From the NCBI GenBank assembly GCA_945882915.1, contig CAMCWV010000017.1, positions 1-42,159 on the forward strand: a stretch of 42,159 nt of DNA. The letters are read 5' to 3'. Positions 18,015 to 26,204 of the stretch are shown piece after piece (positions within the stretch are counted from its first letter, which is position 1; each line of letters begins with the position of its first letter). The position numbers and the translations under genes were made by a program. Origin of the DNA: Waddlia chondrophila WSU 86-1044 (GTDB taxonomy: Bacteria; Chlamydiota; Chlamydiia; Chlamydiales; CAMCWV01). Under the pieces are notes generated by a model. It saw only the letters and a program-made list of their open reading frames with translations, did no database searches and was not told the origin of the DNA.

Positions 18015-19139
18015 TTATTGGCGAAAATTATCAAAAAAGCACTTCTGCCCAGCCTCAAAGTCCAAAAGCTCGCCAGAATGCACCTCACGCCCTTGATCTT
18101 TAGTGCCAAGACGCAGGCGAGCTCCCTTAATATGCGATTGAAAATCAAAGTGCAGCTTGCCAGAAGCAGCCGAGGTAAAGATTAAACGTCGTACCTTTTT
18201 TTTAGTCCACTCTAAACTCACACTTCCTAACTTCCCACAAGAAACCTCTAAGAAACGGCCGCAGGGAAGCTCTGGGGGCACCGCTGGCAGAATAGATATG
18301 CGACCATCTTCTGCCTTAATAAAAAGAGAGCGTATCAACAAAGCTCCCTCTGAAAGTAGTCGCAAAGGAGTACTTCCTGCATGTGGAGCTGTCAAGACAA
18401 GCCCCTGATGCTGCACATCTACAAGACGTGGCGATAAGAGTCCTTCGAAGCCGGCCTGAAAAGTTCGGTTAAACGTTGGAATAATCCGTTCTGGATACCC
18501 AGACAAGACAGCCTCCTGACAGGCTTCTAAAAGGTCTAGCGTCCCTCCTTTAATGGAGGAAGCAGAGACTACGCCAGGAATCATCTGTCCTAGCCGAAGC
18601 CAGCAAGGGAGAATGTCGCGCATGTCCATCCGTCTAGAGATCATGTCCCAGTCTTGCGCCTTGTGGCTTCCCAAAGAGAGCCTTTCTTTTGAAGAGGCGC
18701 TCTGAGGAAGTGCGTGGGGTGAAGAGAAAAGGGGCGAAAAAAGAACGGGGAACGGCCCTTCGAAGGCAATCTCTTTAAAAGACTTCTCCACATAAATGGC
18801 GATGCTTTTTTTGTTTTCGCAAGAGATATCATTGCAAGGAACGATCTTGTAGCGCATATAGCCTTGTGCTGCATGTCCCCAGACGTGAATGAAGCCGCGC
18901 TCGAGGTTCTGCTCAACTGTAAAATCTTTGACTGGCCCTCGAAGAGAGATCGCGATCTCTCCGAGCGATTTGGGGGTAGAGGATGACAGGTCTGCAACAC
19001 GGATAAGGGTGGGAAAGATCTCTAACTGGAGTGAAGAGCCGGGAAGAAGAACGACCGTCCCAGGGGTATGTGAATAAGGGTGGAGCCTCGCGGCTATCGA
19101 AATCATCATAAAAACAAATATCCTAACAATCAAAATCAT
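18015..19139 (-). CDS. Hypothetical exported/anchored protein upstream of glgB, C-terminus like GH95/GH65 beta domain
   Basis: The protein has 374 residues from the ATG at 19139; the frame is also open to a GTG at 19187. The N-terminus MILIVRIFVFMMISIAA is a signal peptide or anchor. Residues after it (GTVVLLPGSSLQLEIFPTL) suggest a beta-rich fold. Near the C-terminus ILPAVPPELPCGRFLEV followed by CGKLGSVSLEW resembles the LPALP-x-W-x-x-G...G-x-x-V-x-x-x-W ending of GH95 and GH65 carbohydrate enzymes. I see no catalytic (alpha/alpha)6 domain: the middle is too short. It is probably cotranscribed with glgB, so a role in glycogen or sugar-polymer handling outside the cytoplasm is possible but inferred. 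Confidence 0.6.
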   Translation of the reverse strand: MILIVRIFVFMMISIAARLHPYSHTPGTVVLLPGSSLQLEIFPTLIRVADLSSSTPKSLGEIAISLRGPVKDFTVEQNLERGFIHVWGHAAQGYMRYKIVPCNDISCENKKSIAIYVEKSFKEIAFEGPFPVLFSPLFSSPHALPQSASSKERLSLGSHKAQDWDMISRRMDMRDILPCWLRLGQMIPGVVSASSIKGGTLDLLEACQEAVLSGYPERIIPTFNRTFQAGFEGLLSPRLVDVQHQGLVLTAPHAGSTPLRLLSEGALLIRSLFIKAEDGRISILPAVPPELPCGRFLEVSCGKLGSVSLEWTKKKVRRLIFTSAASGKLHFDFQSHIKGARLRLGTKDQGREVHSGELLDFEAGQKCFFDNFRQ

Positions 19140-19266
19140 CTTTGCATTCGGTGCATTTGGCTTTGTCAATAACGCAAAGCGAATCACCCGTAAACAATAC
19201 TAAAAAGGGCAATAATATCGCATAAAACAGACAAAAACTTCAAGAGATGTTGATTTTTAATTCACG

Positions 19267-19342
19267 TATATATATTCTTATTATCTGAAAATGAGACTTT
19301 GGAAGGCGCCAAAGCCCTGTTTTCAACTAAGAGGAGTATATA
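19267..19342. repeat. ~76-bp inverted-repeat element upstream of the MarC gene
   Basis: This is a degenerate left arm (tatatattcttattatctg), centre ggcgccaaagcc, and a well-preserved right arm (ttttcaactaagaggagtat). It is related to the copies at 11811 and 23135. It stands 45 bp before the marC-like start and may hold or disturb its promoter. Confidence 0.65.
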
Positions 19343-19387
19343 ACACCATACCGCACCTCTTGCATAAATTTCACAACAGATTCTGTC

Positions 19388-19984
19388 ATGTCCCTTATTC
19401 CAGTTGCCGTTGCACTCTTCTTTACAATTAATGCTATAGGCAACGTGCCTGTTTTTCTCGCGCTGCTCCGTCACTTTGACAGGCGTCATCAAAGAGTCAT
19501 TATCATCCGAGAGCTCTTAATTGCCCTCGCAATCATCTTAGCCTTCAGCTTCTGGGGAGAGTACATCCTCAAAGCAATCGGCGTTTCTGAGTCTATTGTA
19601 AGCGTAGGCGGAGGGGTCATCCTCTTCCTTATCGCCATCAACATGATCTTCCCAAAGCCCGTTGCAGGGGACCACAACCACACCGAGCCCTTTATTGTCC
19701 CCCTAGCCACGCCACTGCTTGCCGGCCCCGGCACCATCGCTGCTGCCATGCTTTATCGCCATCAGATGGAAAGTGACATGCACATCTTCCTTGCCATTAT
19801 TTTGGCCTGGGGCGGTTCAGCGATCATCTTGATACTCGCGCCGCAACTAGAAAGGCTCTTGGGAAGCAAAGGACTTGCAGCCGTAGAACGGCTCATGGGA
19901 ATGGTGCTCATCTTAATCGCTGCGCAAATGTTCATCACCGGCATCGCCAACTTCACCCAAGTCTACTACAACATCTCGCTCTAA
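19388..19984 (+). CDS. MarC family integral membrane protein
   Basis: The protein has 198 residues and about six hydrophobic helices. Family marks are FFTINAIGNVPVFLALL in helix 1, GGGVILFLIAINMIF in helix 3, VPLATPLLAGPGTIAA (the P-L-x-x-G-P-G-x-I loop) and a final RLMGMVLILIAAQMFITGI. MarC/YhgN proteins sit in the inner membrane. Their transport role is unsettled, and the old multidrug-resistance link was withdrawn in E. coli. Chlamydia also has a homologue. The ATG at 19388 has no clear ribosome-binding site. The gene is alone between repeat elements. Confidence 0.9.
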   Translation: MSLIPVAVALFFTINAIGNVPVFLALLRHFDRRHQRVIIIRELLIALAIILAFSFWGEYILKAIGVSESIVSVGGGVILFLIAINMIFPKPVAGDHNHTEPFIVPLATPLLAGPGTIAAAMLYRHQMESDMHIFLAIILAWGGSAIILILAPQLERLLGSKGLAAVERLMGMVLILIAAQMFITGIANFTQVYYNISL

Positions 19985-19996
19985 CAAAAAAAACAG

Positions 19997-20042
19997 TGTA
20001 TACTCCTCGTAGCTGAAAACGGGAACTTGGGCGGCGCCAAAG
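19997..20042. repeat. Left half of the inverted-repeat family
   Basis: Bases 'gtatactcctcgtagctg' and 'aaaacgggaacttgggcggc' match the left arm and centre of the elements at 11811 and 23135. The right arm is replaced by unrelated sequence from about 20045. It is a broken copy just after the MarC gene. Confidence 0.65.
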
Positions 20043-20076
20043 CCCTTGTCATTACCCACATTTTTAGGCCTTTTTC

Positions 20077-20165
20077 TTTCTCTCACGTTCTCTCACGCCT
20101 CTGTGTTTCAAAAATCTTAATATCTGTTTTTTGAAACACAGAGGCGTGAGAGAACGTGAGAGAAA
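20077..20165. repeat. Perfect 38-bp inverted repeat with 13-nt loop
   Basis: Bases 20077-20114 are exactly complementary to 20128-20165; the loop is 20115-20127. Each arm holds a doubled TCTCACG word and CCTCTGTGTTTC. Transcribed either way it would form a very stable hairpin. It is not related to the other repeat families in the window. A terminator, a processed small RNA or a protein-binding cruciform are all possible; there is no U-tract directly after either arm. Confidence 0.85.
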
Positions 20166-20204
20166 CACAAGAGAAAAGAGAAGGGGGCACGGAGTTGGTG
20201 GTTG

Positions 20205-20240
20205 TTTTTTAGAAAGCCGCTTACGCGGTTTTCTAAAAAA
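20205..20240. repeat. 16-bp hairpin bounded by T and A runs
   Basis: The arms ttttttagaaagccgc (20205-20220) and gcggttttctaaaaaa (20225-20240) pair over a TTAC loop with a single G-T pair. The core CCGCTTACGCGG recurs at 34488-34499. It is terminator-like in shape but far from both flanking genes. Confidence 0.6.
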
Positions 20241-20303
20241 TAAAGCTGCCCTACGCAGGGAGCGAAAGCGTTCAGAGGGACGAGAAATAATTTGGGCTTG
20301 AGA

Positions 20304-20620
20304 AATTCAGCCTGAAGGGCTGCAATTTCAAACAGTGTGATTCTTGCAGCCTTACAGGCTGCGGGACCTTATTCGCCTCTACCCAGGGCGGTGCCCTGGG
20401 CTATGTGCACTTACAGACCTACGGCCTGTTTTTTTAGCAAAAGCTTTGAGTGGTTGTGGTTGTGGTTGTGCTTGGGCAATTCAGCCCAAAGGGCTGAAAG
20501 TGCAACAGCGTAAGGGCAGCGCCCTGGGTATGGGCAGACGTAGCCCATAGCGTAAGGGCACCCGCCCTGGGTATGGGCAGGCCTAGCCCACCCAGCCTGA
20601 AGGGCTGCAATTGCAATTAC
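20304..20620. repeat. Composite palindromic repeat island
   Basis: The island holds GCAGCCTTACAGGCTGC, CCCAGGGCGGTGCCCTGGG, 'ggcctgtttttttagcaaaa', a GTGGTT run and several CAGCC/GGCTG stems. The last 18 bases (20603-20620, ggctgcaattgcaattac) are identical to 9203-9220 inside the right end of the TIR-bounded element. The outer 12 bp of that TIR are absent here. The end overlaps the stop codon of the 825-residue gene. Open frames inside it are repeat translations, not genes. Confidence 0.8.
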
Positions 20621-23094
20621 ATGCCGGGGAGGAAGCGGGCACTAGAGAGGAGTTGTCCCTCAGACGACAGCGACTTCCTAAATGCCGTCCGGGTCTCTTC
20701 TTGAGTAAGCGCCTTAGGCATATCCGGGAAGAATGTGCGGAGGATATTGTCATAAACGATATTCATGACCAAGCTTTTAATAAGAGTTGGCTGGTTTATA
20801 AGAGCCACTAAATTGCCACTAAGTGTCTTGGCAAATAGAGCACCACCGAATTGATTCCCAATATAACTCTGAACAAGCTTTTCTATTTCTAGCGGCGCCC
20901 CTTTTTCGACAGCTTCACGCGCATTAGCCTTCTCTTCAGCAGACCTCCCCGCAGCAGCTGCCCTAGGAATGTATTTGCTGGCCGTCTCGTCAAAATCCCA
21001 AAACCCATCACGGTAACCTTTGAGAGCTGTGCTAAAAGCCGCTGGATTAGTGGCCATTCCAAACAGCCCATCAAGCAGTGGATTGACAAATCGTCTTACA
21101 GCAAACCACTCCGCCCCTTTGGCCATCCATGTTGCAGGGTTAATCATCGGAACAAAATTAAGGAGCTTCTCTGCAAATCCCGAAAGCCCCGTAAGCTTCC
21201 CTCCAAGGGGGCGCATTGCATTTACTAACTCGTGCACCTTGCCTGTGTGGCTTACTCTTGATACTGGAGACTGGGCGGGCTGTGCGGTAATGGGCGCCCT
21301 GGCTGCTGCTTGTGGAGCTCCTTGTGGCCCCCCTTGTGAGACCCTTCGCATCTGAAACTCAAACTCTCGATCTATTTCTTCATCCGATGGATCGGGCGGG
21401 GCACCTGCCTTTTTCTTACTTTCTAATTCGGGAATATCCACACTCAGCGCATAAGCAATTTGCTGGTTGAAAAAGTCCGGAGAGGTCAAGCTCCCCATAA
21501 CCATCGAGATGATTCCATTCACAATCTTTAAGACCACATCAAAAGAGACTCCCTGCATGTCTGGAGGAAGAAGTCTCTTCATAATATGTGCTGTTAAGGG
21601 CTGCGTCCAGGCGTTTGTCCACTTTGACTCAAACTCCCACATCTTAAGACCCACCATCTGCTCAAGTCCTTTAGGCGCTACCCCCAACTTAGAAGACATC
21701 CCGAGCATGAGTGCAGAAGAATCTTCTTTAGAAGCTGTTTGCTCCTGTTTATAGCTCTCCACAAACAGCTCAAGACTCCCCATATAGTCAGTCGCAAAGC
21801 GATTCAGGCAGTCCGCATAGCACGTCTCTTCTGTGTCTATCCTTTGCTGGCTCTTTAGATTTACAATCTGCGCTGTAAGCTCGCGAAGTTTTTCTTTTGG
21901 ATGAGGTTGTTTTTTTCTCAAATCGTCGATCTCAGCCTGAACTTTATCAATCTCTCGCTGAAAACCCCCGATCTTTGCCTGAAACTTTTCGGCAATCTGT
22001 GCAAAAGAACCCCACTTATCTTCTAAAGGAACCCTCATTGTAGCTAGCGCCTCTTTCATGAATGGCTGCTCATCTTGCTTTGCGGCCCACTCCTCAAAGA
22101 ATGCCCGAAGATCCCCTGTATGCACTTTCCCCTGCTTAGAGGCAGCATCAAGCCACTGAAGAGACCCCTCTTTCCAGTCCACCTTAGGCGCTGCCCGACC
22201 TAATTCAAAATCCACAACCCACTGATCCATCATTGTTTGATAACACTCTGCAGTTATGTCGGGAGGGATGGTCGAAGGATGCAGCCCTCCACTTGCTGCA
22301 TAGGCCCTGCTTATGAGCAAATCGCGAGTAGCTCCAGATGCAGAAGGCACTTCTGCATCTACCTTTTGTTTAGCAGCAAAAGCCACACCCACCCAGATAG
22401 CAATGGCCCCTAAAACCTGATCTCCCGTTTGCTGAAGAATCTTATCAGGATCGCTCCCCATGACATTGCTTGCCTGGATACGCATGTTCTCGACAGCTTT
22501 AGTGATAATGCCGGCCACCTGATTTAGCGTTGTCTGATCGTTGGTAAGCCCTCCATACCAACTATTGACATAGGTTTCCGAGACGAGAAAGACTGTCTCT
22601 TTAAGGCGGTAGTCCAGCTGAGCTTGTATAGGGAGAGCATCAAACTCTTTTTTTGTGAATAGGTTGTGTGAGCGCGTCCAAACGCCGAGCTTCCCATCTC
22701 CTCTTGCTGGAGGAGCTGTTGTAGAGAAGGAGGCCGCAAGGGTAGATGTAGAAGTTGGCACAGAAGACGTTTTATAAGGCTCCATAGGAGCTGAACTATT
22801 CGCCGCACCTCCTGCCCATCGATTGATTCGGCCAATAAGCCTCTCGATAGCATCCAGCAGGCGTGTGACCATCAAACGAATCTTTGCAATGATGCCGCCG
22901 CCTACAGCGTCAGCCTTTTGCGCTGTAACAGAAACGGGTGAATTATTAGGAGGCAAGGCAGAAAAATTCTTAACCTCTAGCTGCGTTCCAGAAGCGGTCC
23001 TTATATGAGCAGACGCCCCTGCTTCAGGAGGTTGTTTTGGCAATCCGGAAGATGCTGAGTGCGACGGATCGACAGGAGGCGGAATGCTATCCAT
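20617..23094 (-). CDS. Large hypothetical protein, 825 residues, effector-like
   Basis: I recognise no family. GAGG precedes the ATG by five bases. Residues 1-150 are Pro/Ser/Ala/Thr-rich and disordered, with a short hydrophobic helix near 70-95; this is the composition often seen at type III secretion N-termini, but it is only suggestive. The middle (about 150-560) is helical with a coiled coil around KIGGFQREIDKVQAEIDDLR. A second Pro/Gln/Ala-rich linker (GGPQGAPQAAARAPITAQ) follows near 615-640, then a helical C-terminal domain. It has no signal peptide and no catalytic motif I can see. The stop TAA lies in the edge of a repeat island, so the original C-terminus may have been longer. Inverted-repeat DNA sits just upstream. 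Confidence 0.75.
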   Translation of the reverse strand: MDSIPPPVDPSHSASSGLPKQPPEAGASAHIRTASGTQLEVKNFSALPPNNSPVSVTAQKADAVGGGIIAKIRLMVTRLLDAIERLIGRINRWAGGAANSSAPMEPYKTSSVPTSTSTLAASFSTTAPPARGDGKLGVWTRSHNLFTKKEFDALPIQAQLDYRLKETVFLVSETYVNSWYGGLTNDQTTLNQVAGIITKAVENMRIQASNVMGSDPDKILQQTGDQVLGAIAIWVGVAFAAKQKVDAEVPSASGATRDLLISRAYAASGGLHPSTIPPDITAECYQTMMDQWVVDFELGRAAPKVDWKEGSLQWLDAASKQGKVHTGDLRAFFEEWAAKQDEQPFMKEALATMRVPLEDKWGSFAQIAEKFQAKIGGFQREIDKVQAEIDDLRKKQPHPKEKLRELTAQIVNLKSQQRIDTEETCYADCLNRFATDYMGSLELFVESYKQEQTASKEDSSALMLGMSSKLGVAPKGLEQMVGLKMWEFESKWTNAWTQPLTAHIMKRLLPPDMQGVSFDVVLKIVNGIISMVMGSLTSPDFFNQQIAYALSVDIPELESKKKAGAPPDPSDEEIDREFEFQMRRVSQGGPQGAPQAAARAPITAQPAQSPVSRVSHTGKVHELVNAMRPLGGKLTGLSGFAEKLLNFVPMINPATWMAKGAEWFAVRRFVNPLLDGLFGMATNPAAFSTALKGYRDGFWDFDETASKYIPRAAAAGRSAEEKANAREAVEKGAPLEIEKLVQSYIGNQFGGALFAKTLSGNLVALINQPTLIKSLVMNIVYDNILRTFFPDMPKALTQEETRTAFRKSLSSEGQLLSSARFLPGM

Positions 23095-23134
23095 AGTAAC
23101 CTCATTTTATCAGGAGACAACTCAAGATTTTATT

Positions 23135-23208
23135 ATATACTCCTCTTAGCTGAAAACGGGAATTTGGGCTAGCGCGAAAGTCCCCATTTTCAGCTAAGCG
23201 GAGTATAT
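23135..23208. repeat. 74-bp inverted-repeat element, best-preserved copy
   Basis: Left arm 'atatactcctcttagctg' and right arm 'cagctaagcggagtatat' pair over about 30 bp with few mismatches, around gggctagcgcgaaagtcccc. It lies between two divergent-to-repeat but same-strand genes, directly upstream of the 825-residue gene. A TATAAT on the minus strand (23137-23132) overlaps its end and could act as a -10 for that gene; no -35 is evident. Confidence 0.8.
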
Positions 23209-23274
23209 CACCGGCAGATAATGGACACAATGGGCAAAAAAACGCCTTCAAACAAGCACATCTTAGGTGTCGGG

Positions 23275-24627
23275 TTAGACCGGGAGGGAAAGCTCGTAGG
23301 GCTTGACACGGCCAAGCATCTCAACAGGGACCTCTACCCGCATGATGACATCATTTTCCTCGTATTCTGTGTAAAATACATGCCCCAGGCGCGTCAACTC
23401 GCTAATCAGGGCGTTGTTGCTTTGAGGGATCTTCACCTTAACAATCCGGCGCTGATGACTTAACTCCTTCATCATCAACTCTAAAAGATCTTCAAAACCT
23501 GTCTTATTAAGCGCTGAAATCGGGACTGTTTTGATGTATTTAGCGCGCATCCGGGCGCACATCGACAAAGAGTCACACGCGTCTACCTTGTTAAGCGCTG
23601 TGATAATCGGTTTTTTGTCTGCCTTAAGCTCCTTTAAAACAGCATAAGTAGCCTCTGCATGCTCAACTGCCATCGGATGACAGACATCAACAAGGTGGAT
23701 CAAAATATCTGCATGGACAGACTCTTCAAGCGTGCTCTTAAAAGCAGCAACAAGAAGGTGGGGCAGCTTGCGAATAAAGCCTACCGTATCCACAAGTAGG
23801 ATCTTTTGGTTATTAGGAAGGGTGAACTTTCTTGTTGTCGTGTCTAGTGTTGCAAAAAGACGATCTTCAACAAGCACTCCGGCATCGGTCAAAGCATTCA
23901 GCAATGTCGACTTCCCTGCGTTGGTGTAGCCAACAATTGCAAATGTAGGCACGCTTGTTCTTTCGCGCTCTTGCCTTTGCGTATCGCGATGAGAGCGGAT
24001 CTCTTCCAGCTCTTCGTAGAGCTTTTCTTGACGGCGCCTTAGTATCCGTCTGTCCGTTTCAATTTGCGTCTCTCCGGGCCCCTTGAGTTGTACTCCCCCA
24101 CCGCGCTGCCTAGAAAGGTGAGTCCAGAGCCGCTTAAGCCGTGGAAGCTGATACTGCACCTGAGCAAGCTCAATTTGCAAACAAGCCTCTCTGGTGTGAG
24201 CTCCCTTCGAGAAAACATCTAAAATCACTTCGGTTCTATCTAAAACAGGGAGCTTGAATATTTCTTCAAGATTGCGCTGCTGGCTTGGCTTGATATCATC
24301 ATCAAGAACGATAAGGTCGACCTTTAATTGGGCGGCAAGCTCACACATCTCCTCAACCTTTCCTTTTCCCAAAAAAGTTGCAGAGTCATAGGCGCGCAAA
24401 GGACAGGAAATCTTTTCGGCAGCAGAAATTCCGAGGTTTAAGCAAAGCAGCTCTAGCTCCTCAAGATACTCCTCAGAAGCCTCTTTAGTCACGCCAAACG
24501 GATACGTGCCAATAAGAAGTGCGCGCATCACTCGCCGCTCCCCTGCCGGCGGATGTGCTGTGTGCAGATCTTCTCTGAACCGCTCTCTGGCAAGTTCTGA
24601 TTCCACATCCTTTTTCGTTTTCACCAC
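23275..24627 (-). CDS. hflX: GTPase HflX
   Basis: The protein has 450 residues. An N-terminal HflX domain ends in the family signature GPGETQIETDRRILRRR with the preceding QRGGGVQLKG. The G domain has G1 GYTNAGKST, G2/G3 LFATLDTTTRKF and LVDTVGFIRKLPH, and G4 NKVD. HflX binds the 50S ribosomal subunit and rescues or splits stalled ribosomes. The start is GTG at 24627, eight bases after a perfect AGGAGG. It follows phnP by 12 bp, and hflX-phnP is, as I recall, also adjacent in Chlamydia. Confidence 0.95.
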   Translation of the reverse strand: MVKTKKDVESELARERFREDLHTAHPPAGERRVMRALLIGTYPFGVTKEASEEYLEELELLCLNLGISAAEKISCPLRAYDSATFLGKGKVEEMCELAAQLKVDLIVLDDDIKPSQQRNLEEIFKLPVLDRTEVILDVFSKGAHTREACLQIELAQVQYQLPRLKRLWTHLSRQRGGGVQLKGPGETQIETDRRILRRRQEKLYEELEEIRSHRDTQRQERERTSVPTFAIVGYTNAGKSTLLNALTDAGVLVEDRLFATLDTTTRKFTLPNNQKILLVDTVGFIRKLPHLLVAAFKSTLEESVHADILIHLVDVCHPMAVEHAEATYAVLKELKADKKPIITALNKVDACDSLSMCARMRAKYIKTVPISALNKTGFEDLLELMMKELSHQRRIVKVKIPQSNNALISELTRLGHVFYTEYEENDVIMRVEVPVEMLGRVKPYELSLPV

Positions 24628-24639
24628 TTAACCAACCTC

Positions 24640-25437
24640 CTAAAATTCGATTTCTAAGCCATCATAGGCTAGCCAAACGTTCTCTGGCAAATAAGCATTG
24701 CCAGAGACATGGCTAATGTCATGTGCTATGTGCGTTAACCACGTGTGGTTTGCTTTGACCTTCCTAGAAAACTCTACCGCTTCCTCAAAGTTAAAATGGA
24801 CCCGCGAAGGAGCCAGCCGAAGGCCGCTAAGAACAAGGGTCTTGACCCCCGCGAGGTCATCAAAGATCGATTCGTCATACTCTTTTATATCTGAAACATA
24901 GGCAAAATCCCCAACCCTAAAACCTATGACCTTCATTCTCCCTTGCGAGTATGTCATATAGCGTAAAGGGACTTCTTGAAAGAGCACATCCCCGCGCGCT
25001 TTTTCTAGCGTCTGAAAGCTGAGTTGAGCCGCAAGAGAGTCGCCGGCCCTTTCATTGCCACGAAAGAGGTAGTGGTAGCGTCTGCGTAGCTCTTCGTGTG
25101 TTTCCTGGGAAAGTAAACAAGGGAGCGGGGCCTTGCTACGCAAAGAGAAAATGCGCAGCTCGTCAATGCCTGCGACATGATCATAATGGGTGTGGGTCAA
25201 GATCATCCCATCTAAGTGATGAAGGCCGTAGCGCAGCGCCTGGAGGCGGAAGTCAGGCCCCGCGTCAACAAGCAACGTTTTGTTATTGATTAGCAAAAGT
25301 CCAGAGGTGCGCAACCTTTTGTTAAGCGGATCTGGCGAGGTGCATACCCCGCAATCACAAGCGATCTCGGGAACTCCCATAGAACCGCCAGTTCCCAAGA
25401 AATGAAAGCGTCCGCGTGTTAGCGCAAGAGAGGTCAT
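24640..25437 (-). CDS. MBL-fold metallohydrolase, PhnP family
   Basis: The protein has 265 residues. LGTGGSMGVPEIACDCGVC near the N-terminus gives the PhnP-type cysteine zinc site. LLVDAGPDFR and the metal motif THTHYDHVAGIDELR (HxHxDH) follow, then HFNFEEAVE and LTHIAHDISH near the end. Members are phosphodiesterases acting on cyclic phosphates; no phn operon is present, so the substrate here is open. The ATG overlaps the upstream gene's stop (ATGA), showing coupling. It is cotranscribed with hflX. Confidence 0.9.
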   Translation of the reverse strand: MTSLALTRGRFHFLGTGGSMGVPEIACDCGVCTSPDPLNKRLRTSGLLLINNKTLLVDAGPDFRLQALRYGLHHLDGMILTHTHYDHVAGIDELRIFSLRSKAPLPCLLSQETHEELRRRYHYLFRGNERAGDSLAAQLSFQTLEKARGDVLFQEVPLRYMTYSQGRMKVIGFRVGDFAYVSDIKEYDESIFDDLAGVKTLVLSGLRLAPSRVHFNFEEAVEFSRKVKANHTWLTHIAHDISHVSGNAYLPENVWLAYDGLEIEF

Positions 25438-26030
25438 CGCCCTCCCAAGAGTAGACGCGTGGCCTCTTCTTCAATATGAGGATGGCGGAAGTAGGCCCAA
25501 TTACTTTTGCTAGATCCTGATGGATTTAGAAAAGATGGGTTTGAAGGTTGGTTTAAAGCAGGATCATTTAACTCAACACGGTACAAATCGCTTCCAAGAA
25601 GAAAATGCACTTCTTGTGTGAAGGTAATGGTTTTGGTAACAGGGCTTACACCCTGAGGAGGAACTGTAATAACAAGACGAGAGACTCTGTAACCCGAAAA
25701 CTGGTTTTGATCTTCCGAGGAAACGTCTGAAAGGCTTTTGTCCTCAGCAATCTTATTAAAAAGGTTCTGATAGAGTGCCAAAGAGACAGAAGAGCGCGCC
25801 GCTAGCTTTGTCTTCGGCTCAAAGCGCCAAAACTGGATGGACGCTTCTTTGCTTGGAGAAGCCGCCGTTAAAAGTTCTATACTTTCAGCCGAAAGCAGGA
25901 TATTTCTCACCACCAAGCTAGAGCCTGGGCCAAAGCGGATGACGAGGAAGGCAACAATTGTTATCGCCACCAAGATGCTTACGCCAAGTAGCAAAAGAAG
26001 GTTGCGTAGTTCTTTTCTTGCAGGAGTCAT
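25434..26030 (-). CDS. Hypothetical single-pass membrane protein, first gene of the phnP-hflX operon
   Basis: The protein has 198 residues. A basic start (MTPARKELRN) leads into one transmembrane helix (LLLLLGVSILVAITIVAFLV, residues 11-30). The rest is an extracytoplasmic domain rich in alternating hydrophobic residues (YRVSRLVITV, TITFTQEVHFLL), so probably beta structure, with a Pro/Asn/Ser-rich stretch near 165-178. No lipobox and no named domain. The stop overlaps the phnP ATG. The function is unknown. Confidence 0.7.
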   Translation of the reverse strand: MTPARKELRNLLLLLGVSILVAITIVAFLVIRFGPGSSLVVRNILLSAESIELLTAASPSKEASIQFWRFEPKTKLAARSSVSLALYQNLFNKIAEDKSLSDVSSEDQNQFSGYRVSRLVITVPPQGVSPVTKTITFTQEVHFLLGSDLYRVELNDPALNQPSNPSFLNPSGSSKSNWAYFRHPHIEEEATRLLLGGR

Positions 26031-26091
26031 AACAAGCCCTTATACTTAGTCACCTCTATATAGCTCGAATAGACATTCAACGCAAAGACGA

Positions 26092-26112
26092 GAAAGAAAG
26101 AAAGAAAGAAAG
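26092..26112. repeat. (GAAA)5 tetranucleotide tract in a divergent promoter region
   Basis: Five uninterrupted GAAA units lie between the start of the membrane protein (26030, minus) and the FAD oxidoreductase (26205, plus). Tracts like this change length by slipped-strand mispairing; here it would alter promoter spacing rather than a reading frame. It could also serve as a purine-rich leader for the oxidoreductase. Confidence 0.8.
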
Positions 26113-26204
26113 AGATATACAAGAACAGGATAAGTAAACGTTTGCTTGTCAGTAAGCTTAGACCCCAGACCTTAGGCGGCCCAAGTTACCTTCTGGAGGG
26201 AATT

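Noticed and set aside
26142-26204. N-terminal extension of the FAD oxidoreductase
   Set aside because: The dinucleotide fold begins right at the ATG at 26205, which has GGAGGG; the extension has no family match.
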